A program made the position numbers and the translations under genes. A model generated the notes under the pieces. The model had not been told where the DNA came from, searched no databases, and worked only from the letters and a program-made list of their open reading frames with translations. DNA of 64,000 nt from Alcaligenaceae bacterium (GTDB taxonomy: Bacteria; Pseudomonadota; Gammaproteobacteria; Burkholderiales; Burkholderiaceae_B): positions 273,849 to 337,848 of the forward strand of contig JAUNUJ010000001.1 in the NCBI GenBank assembly GCA_030538235.1. The letters run 5' to 3'. Within the stretch, counting starts at the first letter, position 1, and every line of letters begins with the position of its first letter. Shown here piece by piece: positions 53,818 to 62,886 of this stretch.

Positions 53818-56800
53818 ATGAAAGATAAACCAGATAATAGTCGTCGTAAGCTGCTTAAGCATGGTACGGTTGCGGCGGGGGGTTTAGCCGCATTTGCAGC
53901 AGGTTATGGCCAAACAATTGGCAAAGCGGTCAAGGGGTTAACCCAAGGTTCAGCAGGCGAAACGCCTAAACACGCCGTACGCGGTAATTCTCTAACGCCA
54001 GAGTTTATGATTGACCCGGTCACCAAGGAATTAACTCAACAGCCGGGCCAGGTGGTTAGTCCATCGTCCTGCTTAGGTTGTTGGACTCAATGCGGTATCC
54101 GCGTGCGTGTTGACCAAACTAATAATGCCATTTTACGAATTTCCGGTAACCCATATCACCCCTTAGCTACCACTGCATCATCCCCAATGGATGTGCCAGT
54201 GCGCCAGGTCTACAGCACTTTAGGTCTTGAAGGCGGTTACGAAGGTCGCGCCACTTCTTGTGCTCGTGGTACCTCGATGCAGTTACAGGCACAAAGCCCA
54301 TACCGTGTGTTGGGCCCTTTAAAGCGTGTCGGTGAACGTGGTTCAGGTCAGTGGAAGCGTATCAGCTTTGAGCAGTTAGTCGAAGAGATTACGGAGGGCG
54401 GTGATCTATTCGGTGAGGGTCATGTTGATGGTCTACGCGCTATTTATGATCGCGAAACCTTAATTGACGCTGAAAACCCCGAATACGGTCCATTATCGAA
54501 CCAGTTGCTATTTACAGAGTCGGCTAACGAAGGCCGTACCGCCTTAATTCGTCGTTTTGTACAACAGTCCTTTGGTAGTGTGAACTGGGGTAATCATGGT
54601 GCCTACTGTGGTCAGTCATTCCGTGTTGGTGCCGGTATGGCCTTAGGTGATGTCAGAGCAATGCCGCATGGTAAACCTGACTGGACTAATGCCTTATTCG
54701 GTCTCTTTATCGGTGCGGCGCCTGCGCAATCGGGTAACCCGTTCCAACGTCAAGGCCGTGAGTTATCAGAAGCCCGTTCCCGTAAAGAGGATCCATTCCG
54801 CTACGTGGTGGTTTCTCCCATTTTACCGACTTCGTCCAGTTTGGCTGCAGGTTCAGGTAACCGTTGGATGGCGGTTAAACCGGCGACTGATTTAGCCTTA
54901 GTGATGGCATTAATTCGTTGGATCATTGAAAACGAAACCTATGATCATAAGTTCTTGGCGCAGCCCGGATTTGCGGCGATGGAAGCAGCAGGCGAAGCGG
55001 CTTGCTCAAACGCTACACACTTGTTGATTGATGATCCTGAACACCCGCGTTACGGTACCTTCTTACGTGGCGCTGATATGGGTTGGGAGTTACCGGAAGC
55101 ACCGGAAGGTGAAGAGAAACAGCCGGATGATGTGTATGTGGTGCAGTTGCCAGACGGTAGCTTTGCGCCGCACACAGTGGCTTCTGAAGCGCAGCTATTT
55201 GTCGTTGACAGCATTGAAGCACCGGGTTTAACCGAGGCACCGATCAAAGTTTGCACTTCGATGAGCAAAATGCGTGCTGAAGCTGAGAAGAAATCAATCC
55301 AGGAGTACAGTGAGCTTTGCGGTATTGCGGTGGCTGATATTGAGAACTTGGCTAAGGAATTCAGTAGCTTTGGTAAGCGCGCTGTGGCAGATGCTCACGG
55401 GGGTACTATGAACGGCTCCGGTTTTTACACCGCTTACGCGATTTCAATGCTAAATACCCTTGTCGGTAACTTGAACGTTAAGGGCGGTCTAGTATTAGAT
55501 GCTGGTCCATTCGGCCCATTCGGTCCGGGTCCTCGTTATGATTTCCGCTTCAAGGGTCAAGCCGCACCTAAGGGTATCGCTTTATCCCGTAGTGGTCGTC
55601 CTTATGAGCAAAGTAGTGAGTACAAGCGTAAGGTGGAAGCGGGTCAAAACCCATATCCGGCGACTGCGCCTTGGTATCCATTAGCCACCGGTGCGATTAC
55701 CTCCGAGATGTTGGCTTCTGGTATCGCGGGCTATCCGTACAAGGTGAAAGTGTGGATTAACCACATGAGTAATTACATGTATGCGATTAATGGTTTCCGT
55801 AATACCTTGGGTGACGACGTTCGTGCTCCGAAAAAATTACCTTTAATTGTGGCGGTTAACCCGTTTATTAATGAAACTTCAGCGATTGCCGACTATATCG
55901 TCCCCGACACGGTGACTTATGAAAGTTGGGGTGTGTCAGCACCTTGGGCCGACGTGATTGCCAAGTCTTCTACGATTCGTTGGCCGGTATTAGAGCCGCG
56001 TGTAGAGAAAAACGCCGAAGGTGAAGCGATTTGTTTGGAGACTTTCCTAATTGCGGTCGCTAAGCGCTTATCGATGCCTGGTTTTGGTGACAATGCCATT
56101 GGTGTGGCCAAGAGCGAAGAGCGTCATCCATTAAATACGCCGGCCGACTTCTATCTGCGCGGTATTGCTAATATCGCTTTTGCTCAGGGTCGTCCGGTAG
56201 GCGATGCAACCGATGATGATATGGTTCTGACCGGTCTGACCAAGTACAGCGAGCTAATCCAGGAAAAAGTCACTGATCAAGAATGGCGTAAAGTCGCCAT
56301 GGTGATGAGTCGCGGTGGGCGTTTTGATGAAGTAAAAGACGCTTGGGATGATACAAAGGGTCAGCTAAAAAACGCTCATAAAAACCTTCTTGCCGTTTGG
56401 GATGAGAGTTTATCAAAAACCCGTCACTCCATGACCGGTGAGCGTTTAAGCGGTTGTCCTACATGGTATCCAACGCGTTTGGCTGATGGTTCAGATATGC
56501 GTGAAGTATTTAATACAGATGAATATCCTTTCTTAATGACTTCGTACAAATCGAATTTGATGAGTTCTATGTCGATTGGCGTTGACCGTTTACGTCAGGT
56601 ACACCCGCACAATCCGATTTCCGTTAACCGCAAAGACGCGGCTAAACTCAATATCGCCAACGGCGAAAAAATTCGTTTAGTTTCACCGGGCGGAAAAATT
56701 GAGGGGGTTGCGATGATTCGTGACGGCGTACAACAGGGTGCAGTGGCGATTGAGCATGGTTATGGTCACCGTGATTTAGGTGCCCGCGAGCACTTTATTG

Positions 56801-56964
56801 ACGGTCAAAGTATGGGCAGCAATCCTGAATTAGGTGCCGGTGTTAACTTAAATGAATTAGGTTTCCGTGATATCACTCGTGGTGATCATAAAAACGTTTG
56901 GGTTGATTGGGGCTCTGGTGGTGTGGTTCGCCAGGGTTTACCGATTCGTTTAGAGAAAATTTAA
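53818..56964 (+). CDS. ttrA: Tetrathionate reductase catalytic molybdopterin subunit
   Basis: TtrA reduces tetrathionate to thiosulfate in the periplasm as a respiratory electron acceptor. The 1048-residue protein begins with a twin-arginine signal (NSRRKLLKHG) and has the proximal 4Fe-4S ligands Cys85, Cys88, Cys92 and Cys148, then Cys264 in NHGAYCGQSFRVGAG as likely molybdenum ligand, and the C-terminal cofactor-binding domain (NPISVNRKDAAKLNIANG). Length is close to Salmonella TtrA (about 1020). A related arsenate or thiosulfate substrate cannot be fully ruled out, but the ttrB-ttrC-ttrA order and TtrB identity favour tetrathionate. Tat and molybdopterin synthesis genes are elsewhere. Confidence 0.92.
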   Translation: MKDKPDNSRRKLLKHGTVAAGGLAAFAAGYGQTIGKAVKGLTQGSAGETPKHAVRGNSLTPEFMIDPVTKELTQQPGQVVSPSSCLGCWTQCGIRVRVDQTNNAILRISGNPYHPLATTASSPMDVPVRQVYSTLGLEGGYEGRATSCARGTSMQLQAQSPYRVLGPLKRVGERGSGQWKRISFEQLVEEITEGGDLFGEGHVDGLRAIYDRETLIDAENPEYGPLSNQLLFTESANEGRTALIRRFVQQSFGSVNWGNHGAYCGQSFRVGAGMALGDVRAMPHGKPDWTNALFGLFIGAAPAQSGNPFQRQGRELSEARSRKEDPFRYVVVSPILPTSSSLAAGSGNRWMAVKPATDLALVMALIRWIIENETYDHKFLAQPGFAAMEAAGEAACSNATHLLIDDPEHPRYGTFLRGADMGWELPEAPEGEEKQPDDVYVVQLPDGSFAPHTVASEAQLFVVDSIEAPGLTEAPIKVCTSMSKMRAEAEKKSIQEYSELCGIAVADIENLAKEFSSFGKRAVADAHGGTMNGSGFYTAYAISMLNTLVGNLNVKGGLVLDAGPFGPFGPGPRYDFRFKGQAAPKGIALSRSGRPYEQSSEYKRKVEAGQNPYPATAPWYPLATGAITSEMLASGIAGYPYKVKVWINHMSNYMYAINGFRNTLGDDVRAPKKLPLIVAVNPFINETSAIADYIVPDTVTYESWGVSAPWADVIAKSSTIRWPVLEPRVEKNAEGEAICLETFLIAVAKRLSMPGFGDNAIGVAKSEERHPLNTPADFYLRGIANIAFAQGRPVGDATDDDMVLTGLTKYSELIQEKVTDQEWRKVAMVMSRGGRFDEVKDAWDDTKGQLKNAHKNLLAVWDESLSKTRHSMTGERLSGCPTWYPTRLADGSDMREVFNTDEYPFLMTSYKSNLMSSMSIGVDRLRQVHPHNPISVNRKDAAKLNIANGEKIRLVSPGGKIEGVAMIRDGVQQGAVAIEHGYGHRDLGAREHFIDGQSMGSNPELGAGVNLNELGFRDITRGDHKNVWVDWGSGGVVRQGLPIRLEKI

Positions 56965-57101
56965 ACGCGCTCACAACTAACTTAGTTGATGTATATCGGT
57001 CGCCATGCGATGGGTGTACCTAACGCTTCTATGGCTTGATCTCTTTCGGGGGGTCAAGCTTTTTTATTGCCGCAATCAAATACTCATGTTTTAATAGCCT
57101 C

Positions 57102-57533
57102 GTGCTGAATTATTTAATTGTTTTTTCCACCGCCTTTGTTGCTGCGACCCTATTACCGGCTCAGTCCGAAGCTGTGCTTTTGGGCATGTTACATCTGTCT
57201 CAGCAATCGGTGTTCTTGTTGGTGTTGTTTGCGAGCCTGGGCAATGTTCTGGGCTCCGTGCTTAATTGGTATTTAGGGACTCAGATTCAACGCTTTAAGG
57301 ATCGTCCCTGGTTTCCAGTGTCAGCTGCTCGCTTGGAGCAGGCTCAAGGGTATTATCAACGCTATGGATCGTGGATTTTGTTGTTGTCTTGGTTGCCTAT
57401 TATTGGCGATCCTATCACCTTGGTCTCTGGTGTATTAAAAGAAAATTTCTATCGTTTTCTTATCTTTGTAACTATCGCTAAAGCGGGACGCTATATTATC
57501 ATCAGCTTGGCGTATTTTTATTCAATGTCCTAG
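57102..57533 (+). CDS. YqaA-like DedA-superfamily membrane protein
   Basis: A small integral membrane protein resembling E. coli YqaA of the DedA/SNARE-associated superfamily: FVAATLLPAQSEAVLLGML, FASLGNVLGSVLNWYLG and RYGSWILLLSWLPIIGDPITLVSG. DedA proteins are linked to lipid carrier recycling and envelope integrity. GTG at 57102 gives 143 residues, like YqaA (142). The frame is open upstream to a TTG at 57036; neither start has a clear Shine-Dalgarno. Followed 11 bp later by the AlkD-like gene, so the two may be co-transcribed. Confidence 0.82.
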   Translation: MLNYLIVFSTAFVAATLLPAQSEAVLLGMLHLSQQSVFLLVLFASLGNVLGSVLNWYLGTQIQRFKDRPWFPVSAARLEQAQGYYQRYGSWILLLSWLPIIGDPITLVSGVLKENFYRFLIFVTIAKAGRYIIISLAYFYSMS

Positions 57534-57544
57534 GAAGCAAAGCG

Positions 57545-58231
57545 ATGGCTTTAACAATAATTCAGAAAAAACTGTTTGAGCTGCAAGACTTGGTTTATGC
57601 GGATTTCCAAAGTAAATTAGTGCCTGCCTTGGCAAGAGAGTTATTTATTGGAGTGAGGGTGCCTGAATTGCGACGTTTGGCTAAACAACTGAGGATGCAG
57701 GAATCTCAAGCGTTTCTTCAGCGGTTGCCGCATCACTACTATGATGAAAATTTATTTCATGCCATTTTATTGTCTGAACTTAAAGATTTCGACGAGTGTC
57801 TGCAAGCGGTAGAAAACTTTTTACCCTATATCGATAATTGGGCCGTTTGCGATATCTTATCGCCCAAGATTTTTAAGACAAATAAAACCGTACTTTTACA
57901 AAAAATCCGTCTCTGGGCGACCTCAAAGCACAATTATACTCGCCGCTTTGCCATAACGATGTTGATGAGTCATTTTTTGGATGAGGATTTTAAAGTGGAA
58001 TATCTTGAGATTCCTGCTTCAATTCGTTCTGAAGAATACTATGTCAATATGGCCATTGCTTGGTTCTACGCGACCGCGCTGGCCAAACAATGGCCAGCGA
58101 CCATTGTTTACTTAGAAGATAATCGTCTGCCGACTTGGGTGCATCTTAAAACCATACAAAAGGGGCGAGAAAGCTATCGTATTAACGCTGATCAAAAGCA
58201 ATATCTTGCGACGCTTAGAAGAAAGACTTAA
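57545..58231 (+). CDS. DNA alkylation repair protein, AlkD-like
   Basis: A 228-residue protein of the HEAT-repeat DNA glycosylase family that removes bulky or cationic alkylated bases. Recognisable parts are LFIGVRVPELRRLAKQLR, ENLFHAILLSEL and DNWAVCDILSPK, where AlkD carries its conserved Trp/Asp. All-helical with repeating HEAT-like units and no membrane segment. Some homologues lack glycosylase activity, so activity is inferred. Confidence 0.85.
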   Translation: MALTIIQKKLFELQDLVYADFQSKLVPALARELFIGVRVPELRRLAKQLRMQESQAFLQRLPHHYYDENLFHAILLSELKDFDECLQAVENFLPYIDNWAVCDILSPKIFKTNKTVLLQKIRLWATSKHNYTRRFAITMLMSHFLDEDFKVEYLEIPASIRSEEYYVNMAIAWFYATALAKQWPATIVYLEDNRLPTWVHLKTIQKGRESYRINADQKQYLATLRRKT

Positions 58232-58466
58232 GGTGTTTTTATTGAATACTTAAATGGTAAATGACTTGAGATCACACTGCGTAATATGCCTTGAGGATTT
58301 GGTTGCCCCAGATGATGTGGGGCTCTCGTTTAAGTCGGCTTCTTTAGTCATGTAATTTGCCTTGAGCTGTCGAAGGCAAAGCTTTATGACATTTAACGTC
58401 AAGGGTCTTCTAGTCTGCGAAGACATCGGGATCTAGCCCGAAAGCTCTTATTAAGCTAGGGGATTC
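58232..58466. other. Intergenic stretch with several small hairpins
   Basis: Between the AlkD-like gene and the interrupted small gene lie several stems: GCCCCA/TGGGGC (58305-58323), TTTGCCTT/AAGGCAAA (58356-58380) and CGGG/CCCG near 58430-58445. None has a good T tract. The stretch has no credible coding frame and may be decayed sequence. Confidence 0.4.
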
Positions 58467-58742
58467 TTATGCTAACTTTGCTAGACTGGCCATCAATTCA
58501 GGCGTAGGCTCCAAGATGTATACTTGTGGCTGTTCATCTATTATAAGAGCCGTGCCCACGTACTCCTGGGTATCTTGATATTGCCTTATGTTGTACTGAC
58601 CTGCATACATCATACCTTGGTTATAAAAGTTCTTAGAGTAAAGACTATTACACACGAGGATAAAAGCGATCCGGTATTCGTCAAGTGCTCGATGTAGTTG
58701 CGCCTAGGTTTGTTTAGATAGTTTGTGTAAATCTTCAGTCAT
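58467..58742 (-). pseudogene. Small gene interrupted by an amber codon
   Basis: Reading the minus strand from ATG at 58742 gives MTEDLHKLSKQT, then TAG (58706-58704), and then in the same frame 78 protein-like codons to 58467 (AQLHRALDEYRIAFILVCNS, later MMYAGQYNIRQYQDTQEYVG and YILEPTPELMASLAKLA). The two sides look like one about 90-residue protein with a nonsense mutation. Alternatively a shorter product starts at Met codons at 58613/58610, which have AAGG just upstream. Family unknown, no signal peptide. The flanking 58743-58883 shows nothing further. Confidence 0.5.
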
Positions 58743-58883
58743 GTGATAAACCAGTCGAATAAAAGATCTGCATTTGCAGGTGTGCAAATGTTGATTGCAG
58801 TTGAACAATAAAAACTAAATGTTCAAGCAACTTGCGTGACATAGGGTATTTAAAACCTTCTGCAATTCATCTTAGCAAGATGT

Positions 58884-59942
58884 TTAGAGACTCCTGTCTA
58901 TTTTCTTGAAAAAATCCCAAATCATTCTAGTGGCCATGGGACCATTATTGGAATTAAAAGGGTGTTTTTCATCACCGCCTGACCAAGCGTGGGCTAGATG
59001 TTTGATCTTAATGACTTCAAGGACGCTTTGTTTATCGTCTTTGTACTCACTTTGCGTATACTCTTGAGCCGTACCGCTAAGATGTTTGGTGGTAGCAGCT
59101 TTGGTATCCAAGGGCAGATGATTAAAATACAGAAACTGTTTACTTAGGGCTGTGGTGTTATCTATATGGACCACTTCATCTTCCATGCCTTGGATAATAA
59201 TTGCCGGTAACTGCAGTGATTTGGGTTGAGCAAAGCCGCGTAAATAGGACATCAAATCTTCATCAGTATCATTAAAGGCATTTTTCATCAGAGCTAAGCC
59301 ACTCTTCATATCCTTTGATTTGCCGAGCACGGGGCCACTATGTAAAGCGACCGCACGAATTTCCTCCGGGTAGTAGGCTGCAATCACGGAAGCCATGCCG
59401 GCACCAGCCGACATGCCTGCCACAAAGACTTTTTCGGGATCCAATTCATGCATGATAATCGTGCTCTGGATAATTTTCATGATGCTATGGGCCTCGGCCA
59501 ACCCTTGTGATTCGTTTAAATCAAACCAGCGCCAACATTTGCCAATATTATGTGAGACACCTTGTTGCGGATAAACAACGACAAACCCTTCTTGCTGAGC
59601 TAGCAGGTTCATTTTTGTGCCTTCAGCAAAAACCTGCGCATTTTGAGTGCAACCATGGAGCATCACGACCAATGGCATGCCTTTAGTATTAGGTCGTTCA
59701 TCTGTCGGAGCGGGAGTGTAAATATAATAATCGAGCTTGGTGACCAGTTGCGGTTTATTAAAGGCAGGCGCAATGAAGATATGCTTTTTCCACTCGCCTC
59801 GGCTTGAGTCATCGGGTAAGGGCAGGGCCGTGTCGATGGGTTCAGACTTTGATTTACCGGAGAGTAATTGTTTAATCGTTTTAAACGCATTTTTTGATTT
59901 TTCAACAATAGTTGATAGCGTCGAACGAGCGTTATTAGTCAT
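58884..59942 (-). CDS. PHB-depolymerase-family esterase
   Basis: A 352-residue alpha/beta hydrolase of the esterase PHB depolymerase (LpqC) family. The oxyanion region MLHGCTQNAQVFAEGT (94-109), nucleophile elbow GMSAG with Ser178 and the C-terminal HAWSGG His are present. The lipase-like second motif QGMEDEVVHID includes a probable catalytic Asp. There is no signal peptide (polar, Lys-rich N terminus of about 50 residues), so it probably acts in the cytoplasm on polyhydroxyalkanoate oligomers or another ester. No PHA synthesis gene is in the window. Single gene. Confidence 0.87.
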   Translation of the reverse strand: MTNNARSTLSTIVEKSKNAFKTIKQLLSGKSKSEPIDTALPLPDDSSRGEWKKHIFIAPAFNKPQLVTKLDYYIYTPAPTDERPNTKGMPLVVMLHGCTQNAQVFAEGTKMNLLAQQEGFVVVYPQQGVSHNIGKCWRWFDLNESQGLAEAHSIMKIIQSTIIMHELDPEKVFVAGMSAGAGMASVIAAYYPEEIRAVALHSGPVLGKSKDMKSGLALMKNAFNDTDEDLMSYLRGFAQPKSLQLPAIIIQGMEDEVVHIDNTTALSKQFLYFNHLPLDTKAATTKHLSGTAQEYTQSEYKDDKQSVLEVIKIKHLAHAWSGGDEKHPFNSNNGPMATRMIWDFFKKIDRSL

Positions 59943-60144
59943 GTTTGCCTTGCGTTCAAAGTAAAAATTTTAATAGACCATTGTAACAACAGCATTCTTA
60001 CAGGAATTTTTCTTTTTCATAATTAATTGAAACTAATTCCTTCAAACCTATGGCAATTACTAATAAAAGCAGATTTTCAAGTGCATAAATTAAGTCTTTG
60101 TTAAAGTGATATTTAAGTCCAATGATGCTCATAAGGGGAAGGCC

Positions 60145-61011
60145 ATGTCAGCAACGAATTATTTCTTCAAACAAGATGAAGTGATTGATCAGCAATTCAC
60201 CGTCAAATCGTTCTTTGCCATTAATGACTATGCCCAAACTTATAGGGTACGTAATACTAATTTTGAGGCAAAAGTCTTAAAGTTGTTTTTAACAGATGCT
60301 GAGGATGAGCTCGCGGTGCTCGAGCGACTCGATAATCCCAATGTCTTAAAGCTGGATGAGGTGGGGGAGGTTACCGTAAATAACACCGCCTTCCGCTATG
60401 CCGTGCTTGACTTTGTAAATGGTGATAGTCTGTTTGACCGAACAGAGCGTAAAGAACCGCTTTCCTTTATTGGCGCCTACAACGTCTTTTTGGGTATTGT
60501 GAGTGGTTTAATTTATTTGAGACGTTTGCATCCGGTGGTTTATCACAACCGTATCCTGCCCAAAAATATTATTCTTAATCTGGCCAGTAATGCGATGACA
60601 CCGGTATTGGCTAACTTCAGTTTTAGTAGTGGCAACAACATTCAATACGCCGCGGATGAATTGTTTTTTGTGCCACCTGAAATGTTCCGCGATGAACCGC
60701 ATCCAAGCAGTGATTTATATACCGCAGGGGCTATTTATTATTATTTATTACATGGTTATGCGCCATTTTCTAAAGATATGAGTCAAGAATCGCTGCAATC
60801 CATTCCTTTTAAGGACGCCTTGCTTCAGAAAAAACAAGAGCCTGTGGATTTTCATTTAGAACTATATGATTCCACGCGCTATATTATCACTAAGGCTATG
60901 CACCCGGACCCGGCTCAACGCTATCAAGACCCGGCAGAAATTCGCAAGGATTTATATAAAGATCCTCGCGCCAGCAGTTTTAAAGAACTCTTGGCGTCTC
61001 TCAAGGTTTAA
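60145..61011 (+). CDS. Protein-kinase-fold protein lacking catalytic residues (pseudokinase)
   Basis: A 288-residue protein with a Ser/Thr-kinase-like fold. Retained: Lys43 in EAKVLK (the VAIK lysine), Asn141, PPEMF (177-181, APE motif), SDLYTAG with Asp190, and Arg259 in DPAQRYQDPAEIRKDL. Lost: the Gly-rich loop (FAINDYAQTYRV), the HRD aspartate (His134-Asn-Arg in YHNRILPKN) and the DFG aspartate (Asn157-Phe-Ser). It therefore should not phosphorylate by the usual mechanism and may be a scaffold or sensor. The ATG at 60145 follows GGGGAAGG directly. Two multi-pass membrane genes follow after a terminator. Confidence 0.8.
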   Translation: MSATNYFFKQDEVIDQQFTVKSFFAINDYAQTYRVRNTNFEAKVLKLFLTDAEDELAVLERLDNPNVLKLDEVGEVTVNNTAFRYAVLDFVNGDSLFDRTERKEPLSFIGAYNVFLGIVSGLIYLRRLHPVVYHNRILPKNIILNLASNAMTPVLANFSFSSGNNIQYAADELFFVPPEMFRDEPHPSSDLYTAGAIYYYLLHGYAPFSKDMSQESLQSIPFKDALLQKKQEPVDFHLELYDSTRYIITKAMHPDPAQRYQDPAEIRKDLYKDPRASSFKELLASLKV

Positions 61012-61037
61012 ACTATAGGTTAAATTTATCGTTTTAT

Positions 61038-61071
61038 AAGCTGTTCAATTATTTGAACAGCTTTAATTTTT
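61038..61071 (+). terminator. Terminator after the pseudokinase gene
   Basis: AAGCTGTTCAA (61038-61048) and TTGAACAGCTT (61053-61063) form an 11-bp stem with a T-rich tail. It lies immediately before the next start codon, so it could also attenuate the membrane genes. Confidence 0.82.
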
Positions 61072-61081
61072 TGAGGCTTAT

Positions 61082-61489
61082 ATGGAGCAAAAAACACAAA
61101 GTTTGGGCTTATGGCTAAGTTTGTATTGCGTAGTATCGATTATTAGTGGCGTCGGTTTATTTATTTTTGCTTTAATCGGTTTAAAAAACTTGGCGGATGC
61201 ACCTGATGGGTTAGGTTTTATTGTGTTCTTGTTTTTTATGACTGCCTTTATTAATTTCTTTTTAGTTTATCGTCTTATGGCGGTCAAGAATGTCACAACT
61301 ATCTATTTGGTTCGTGGCTTTGAGGCACTAAATATCTTTCTAACTCTTTTTGCGATATCTTTAGCCGGTCCACAGACGATAGTGTATCTCTTGATCAGAA
61401 GCGCTTGGTTACTGTATTTCTTCAAGTCTCAAAAGGTCAAGGAAATCTACTTTCATACGCCGCCGACTGCCTTAAGTCACGACGCTTAA
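61082..61489 (+). CDS. Four-helix membrane protein, single-module paralogue
   Basis: A 135-residue hydrophobic protein with four predicted helices. Landmarks are LGLWLSLYCVVS at the start, FLVYRLMAVKN between helices 2 and 3, YLVRGFEALNIFLTLF and a terminal WLLYFFKSQKV. The same landmarks occur three times in the next protein, so this is the one-copy form of the module. I do not recognise a characterised family. Start is ATG at 61082 with a GAGG upstream. It is 23 bp from the next gene and probably co-transcribed with it. Confidence 0.75.
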   Translation: MEQKTQSLGLWLSLYCVVSIISGVGLFIFALIGLKNLADAPDGLGFIVFLFFMTAFINFFLVYRLMAVKNVTTIYLVRGFEALNIFLTLFAISLAGPQTIVYLLIRSAWLLYFFKSQKVKEIYFHTPPTALSHDA

Positions 61490-61512
61490 TTTAGCCGGGG
61501 TACTGAAAATAG

Positions 61513-62724
61513 ATGACAACCCAAAAAGCACCTCTAGGATTCTGGATTAACGCCTATTGTTTTTTGACGCTGATGGGCGGTTTCTACTTAGCTGTTTCAG
61601 CCGGCTTTAATTTAGCGACAATTAGAGCGGAAAATGCTTCTGCTGCTGCTGCGGTATTGAGTTTCAATGCATTGCCATCCTTAGCACTCTTAGTGTTTGC
61701 TTTGCTGAGTATTTATCTGGTCTACCGCTTAATTGCTCGTCGCAACCGTTTGACTTTAAACTTAGTCAGAGGCTATCAACTGATCGATCTCGCAGTCTCA
61801 GTGCTACTCGTTGTTCAGTCGTTTAATGCAGACTCTTTGAGTTTCTTTGCTTTATTTGAACTCTTGACGAATCTCGCTTGGCTTATTTTCTTTTTTAGAT
61901 CAGAGCGCGTCTTGCTTAGCTATGTCGGTCCCGAGGCGATTATAAAAGCAGTTCGTCCCAAAGCCGTGCCTAGCGTGTTTCTGCTCTTATATTGTGTAGG
62001 GCTCTTAATCACTGCTTGGGTCTTTTACGTGGTGGCACTTAGCCCCGATCTAATTGCTATGGACTCCTTATCGGGTCAAGTTGTTTTTTTGTTTTTAGCT
62101 TTATTTGATCTATTTGTCTTATATCGCTTGTTCAATGTCTTTAATACCCAAACTCTGAATTGTCTCAGAATTAGAGGTGTCATCGGCGTGCTTTATGCCT
62201 TTACTTTGGTTTTTTTTGAGCCGTCACCGAGCCTGTTTTATCTGCATAGTGGTCTAATTTTCGTAACCATGGTGTTTGCTTTGTATTTTTTTGCTTCTTT
62301 AAGCTTAAATCAAATATATAGTGACAAATCTGTAAAAACAAAAGAGCTGAATATAAGCTTTGGCATATTTTTATATACTGCGCAGACGCTTGTTGGCGGC
62401 ACCGCTGCTCTTTTACTAGTGTTTGCAGATCAATGGTTATATGATGATATGCGAATGACTAGCTCAATCAAAGGGCTCTACGTCTTGATTGCGCTTTTTT
62501 CATTTTATGGCGTTTATCGTTTGTTTTATCGGCTGAATCGTCTGACACTTAATTATATCCGGATTTTTCAGCTTGCTCTAATCGCAGTCAGTGTGTATTT
62601 AGCTCATTATTTTGAGACAGGTACTGAGGAGGGGGCTTTTACGAGGTTCTTGGACTATGCGATGCTCCTAGCTTTTGCGGCCTATTTCTTTTTCTCGAAG
62701 CGGATGCGGACGCGATATCATTAG
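61513..62724 (+). CDS. Membrane protein with three copies of a four-helix module
   Basis: A 403-residue, roughly twelve-helix protein. It contains three copies of the module found once in the preceding gene: copy 1 about 1-148 (LGFWINAYCFLT, YLVYRLIARRNRLTLNLVRG, WLIFFFRSERV), copy 2 about 149-272 (VFLLLYCVG, FVLYRLFNVFNTQTLNCLRI, FALYFFASLSL) and copy 3 about 275-403 (FGIFLYTAQ, YGVYRLFYRLNRLTLNYIRI, FAAYFFFSKRM). The VYRL...N-x-LTL-x-x-R block is the best-conserved part. Function unknown; it follows the pseudokinase gene, which may be a functional link. Confidence 0.78.
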   Translation: MTTQKAPLGFWINAYCFLTLMGGFYLAVSAGFNLATIRAENASAAAAVLSFNALPSLALLVFALLSIYLVYRLIARRNRLTLNLVRGYQLIDLAVSVLLVVQSFNADSLSFFALFELLTNLAWLIFFFRSERVLLSYVGPEAIIKAVRPKAVPSVFLLLYCVGLLITAWVFYVVALSPDLIAMDSLSGQVVFLFLALFDLFVLYRLFNVFNTQTLNCLRIRGVIGVLYAFTLVFFEPSPSLFYLHSGLIFVTMVFALYFFASLSLNQIYSDKSVKTKELNISFGIFLYTAQTLVGGTAALLLVFADQWLYDDMRMTSSIKGLYVLIALFSFYGVYRLFYRLNRLTLNYIRIFQLALIAVSVYLAHYFETGTEEGAFTRFLDYAMLLAFAAYFFFSKRMRTRYH

Positions 62725-62886
62725 ATAATTTTCAGCTCTTTATGCTATATCAATTATTAAAAGCCGGGGCTTTCTGGAGATTGTGGACAGCGCTCTTAAC
62801 ATGATGCACCAATCTACTTAAAATCATCTAGGCACGGCCTTTGTTTTGAGGCACAGTAGTGAGTAGATCAATAAAAGGAGATAGTA

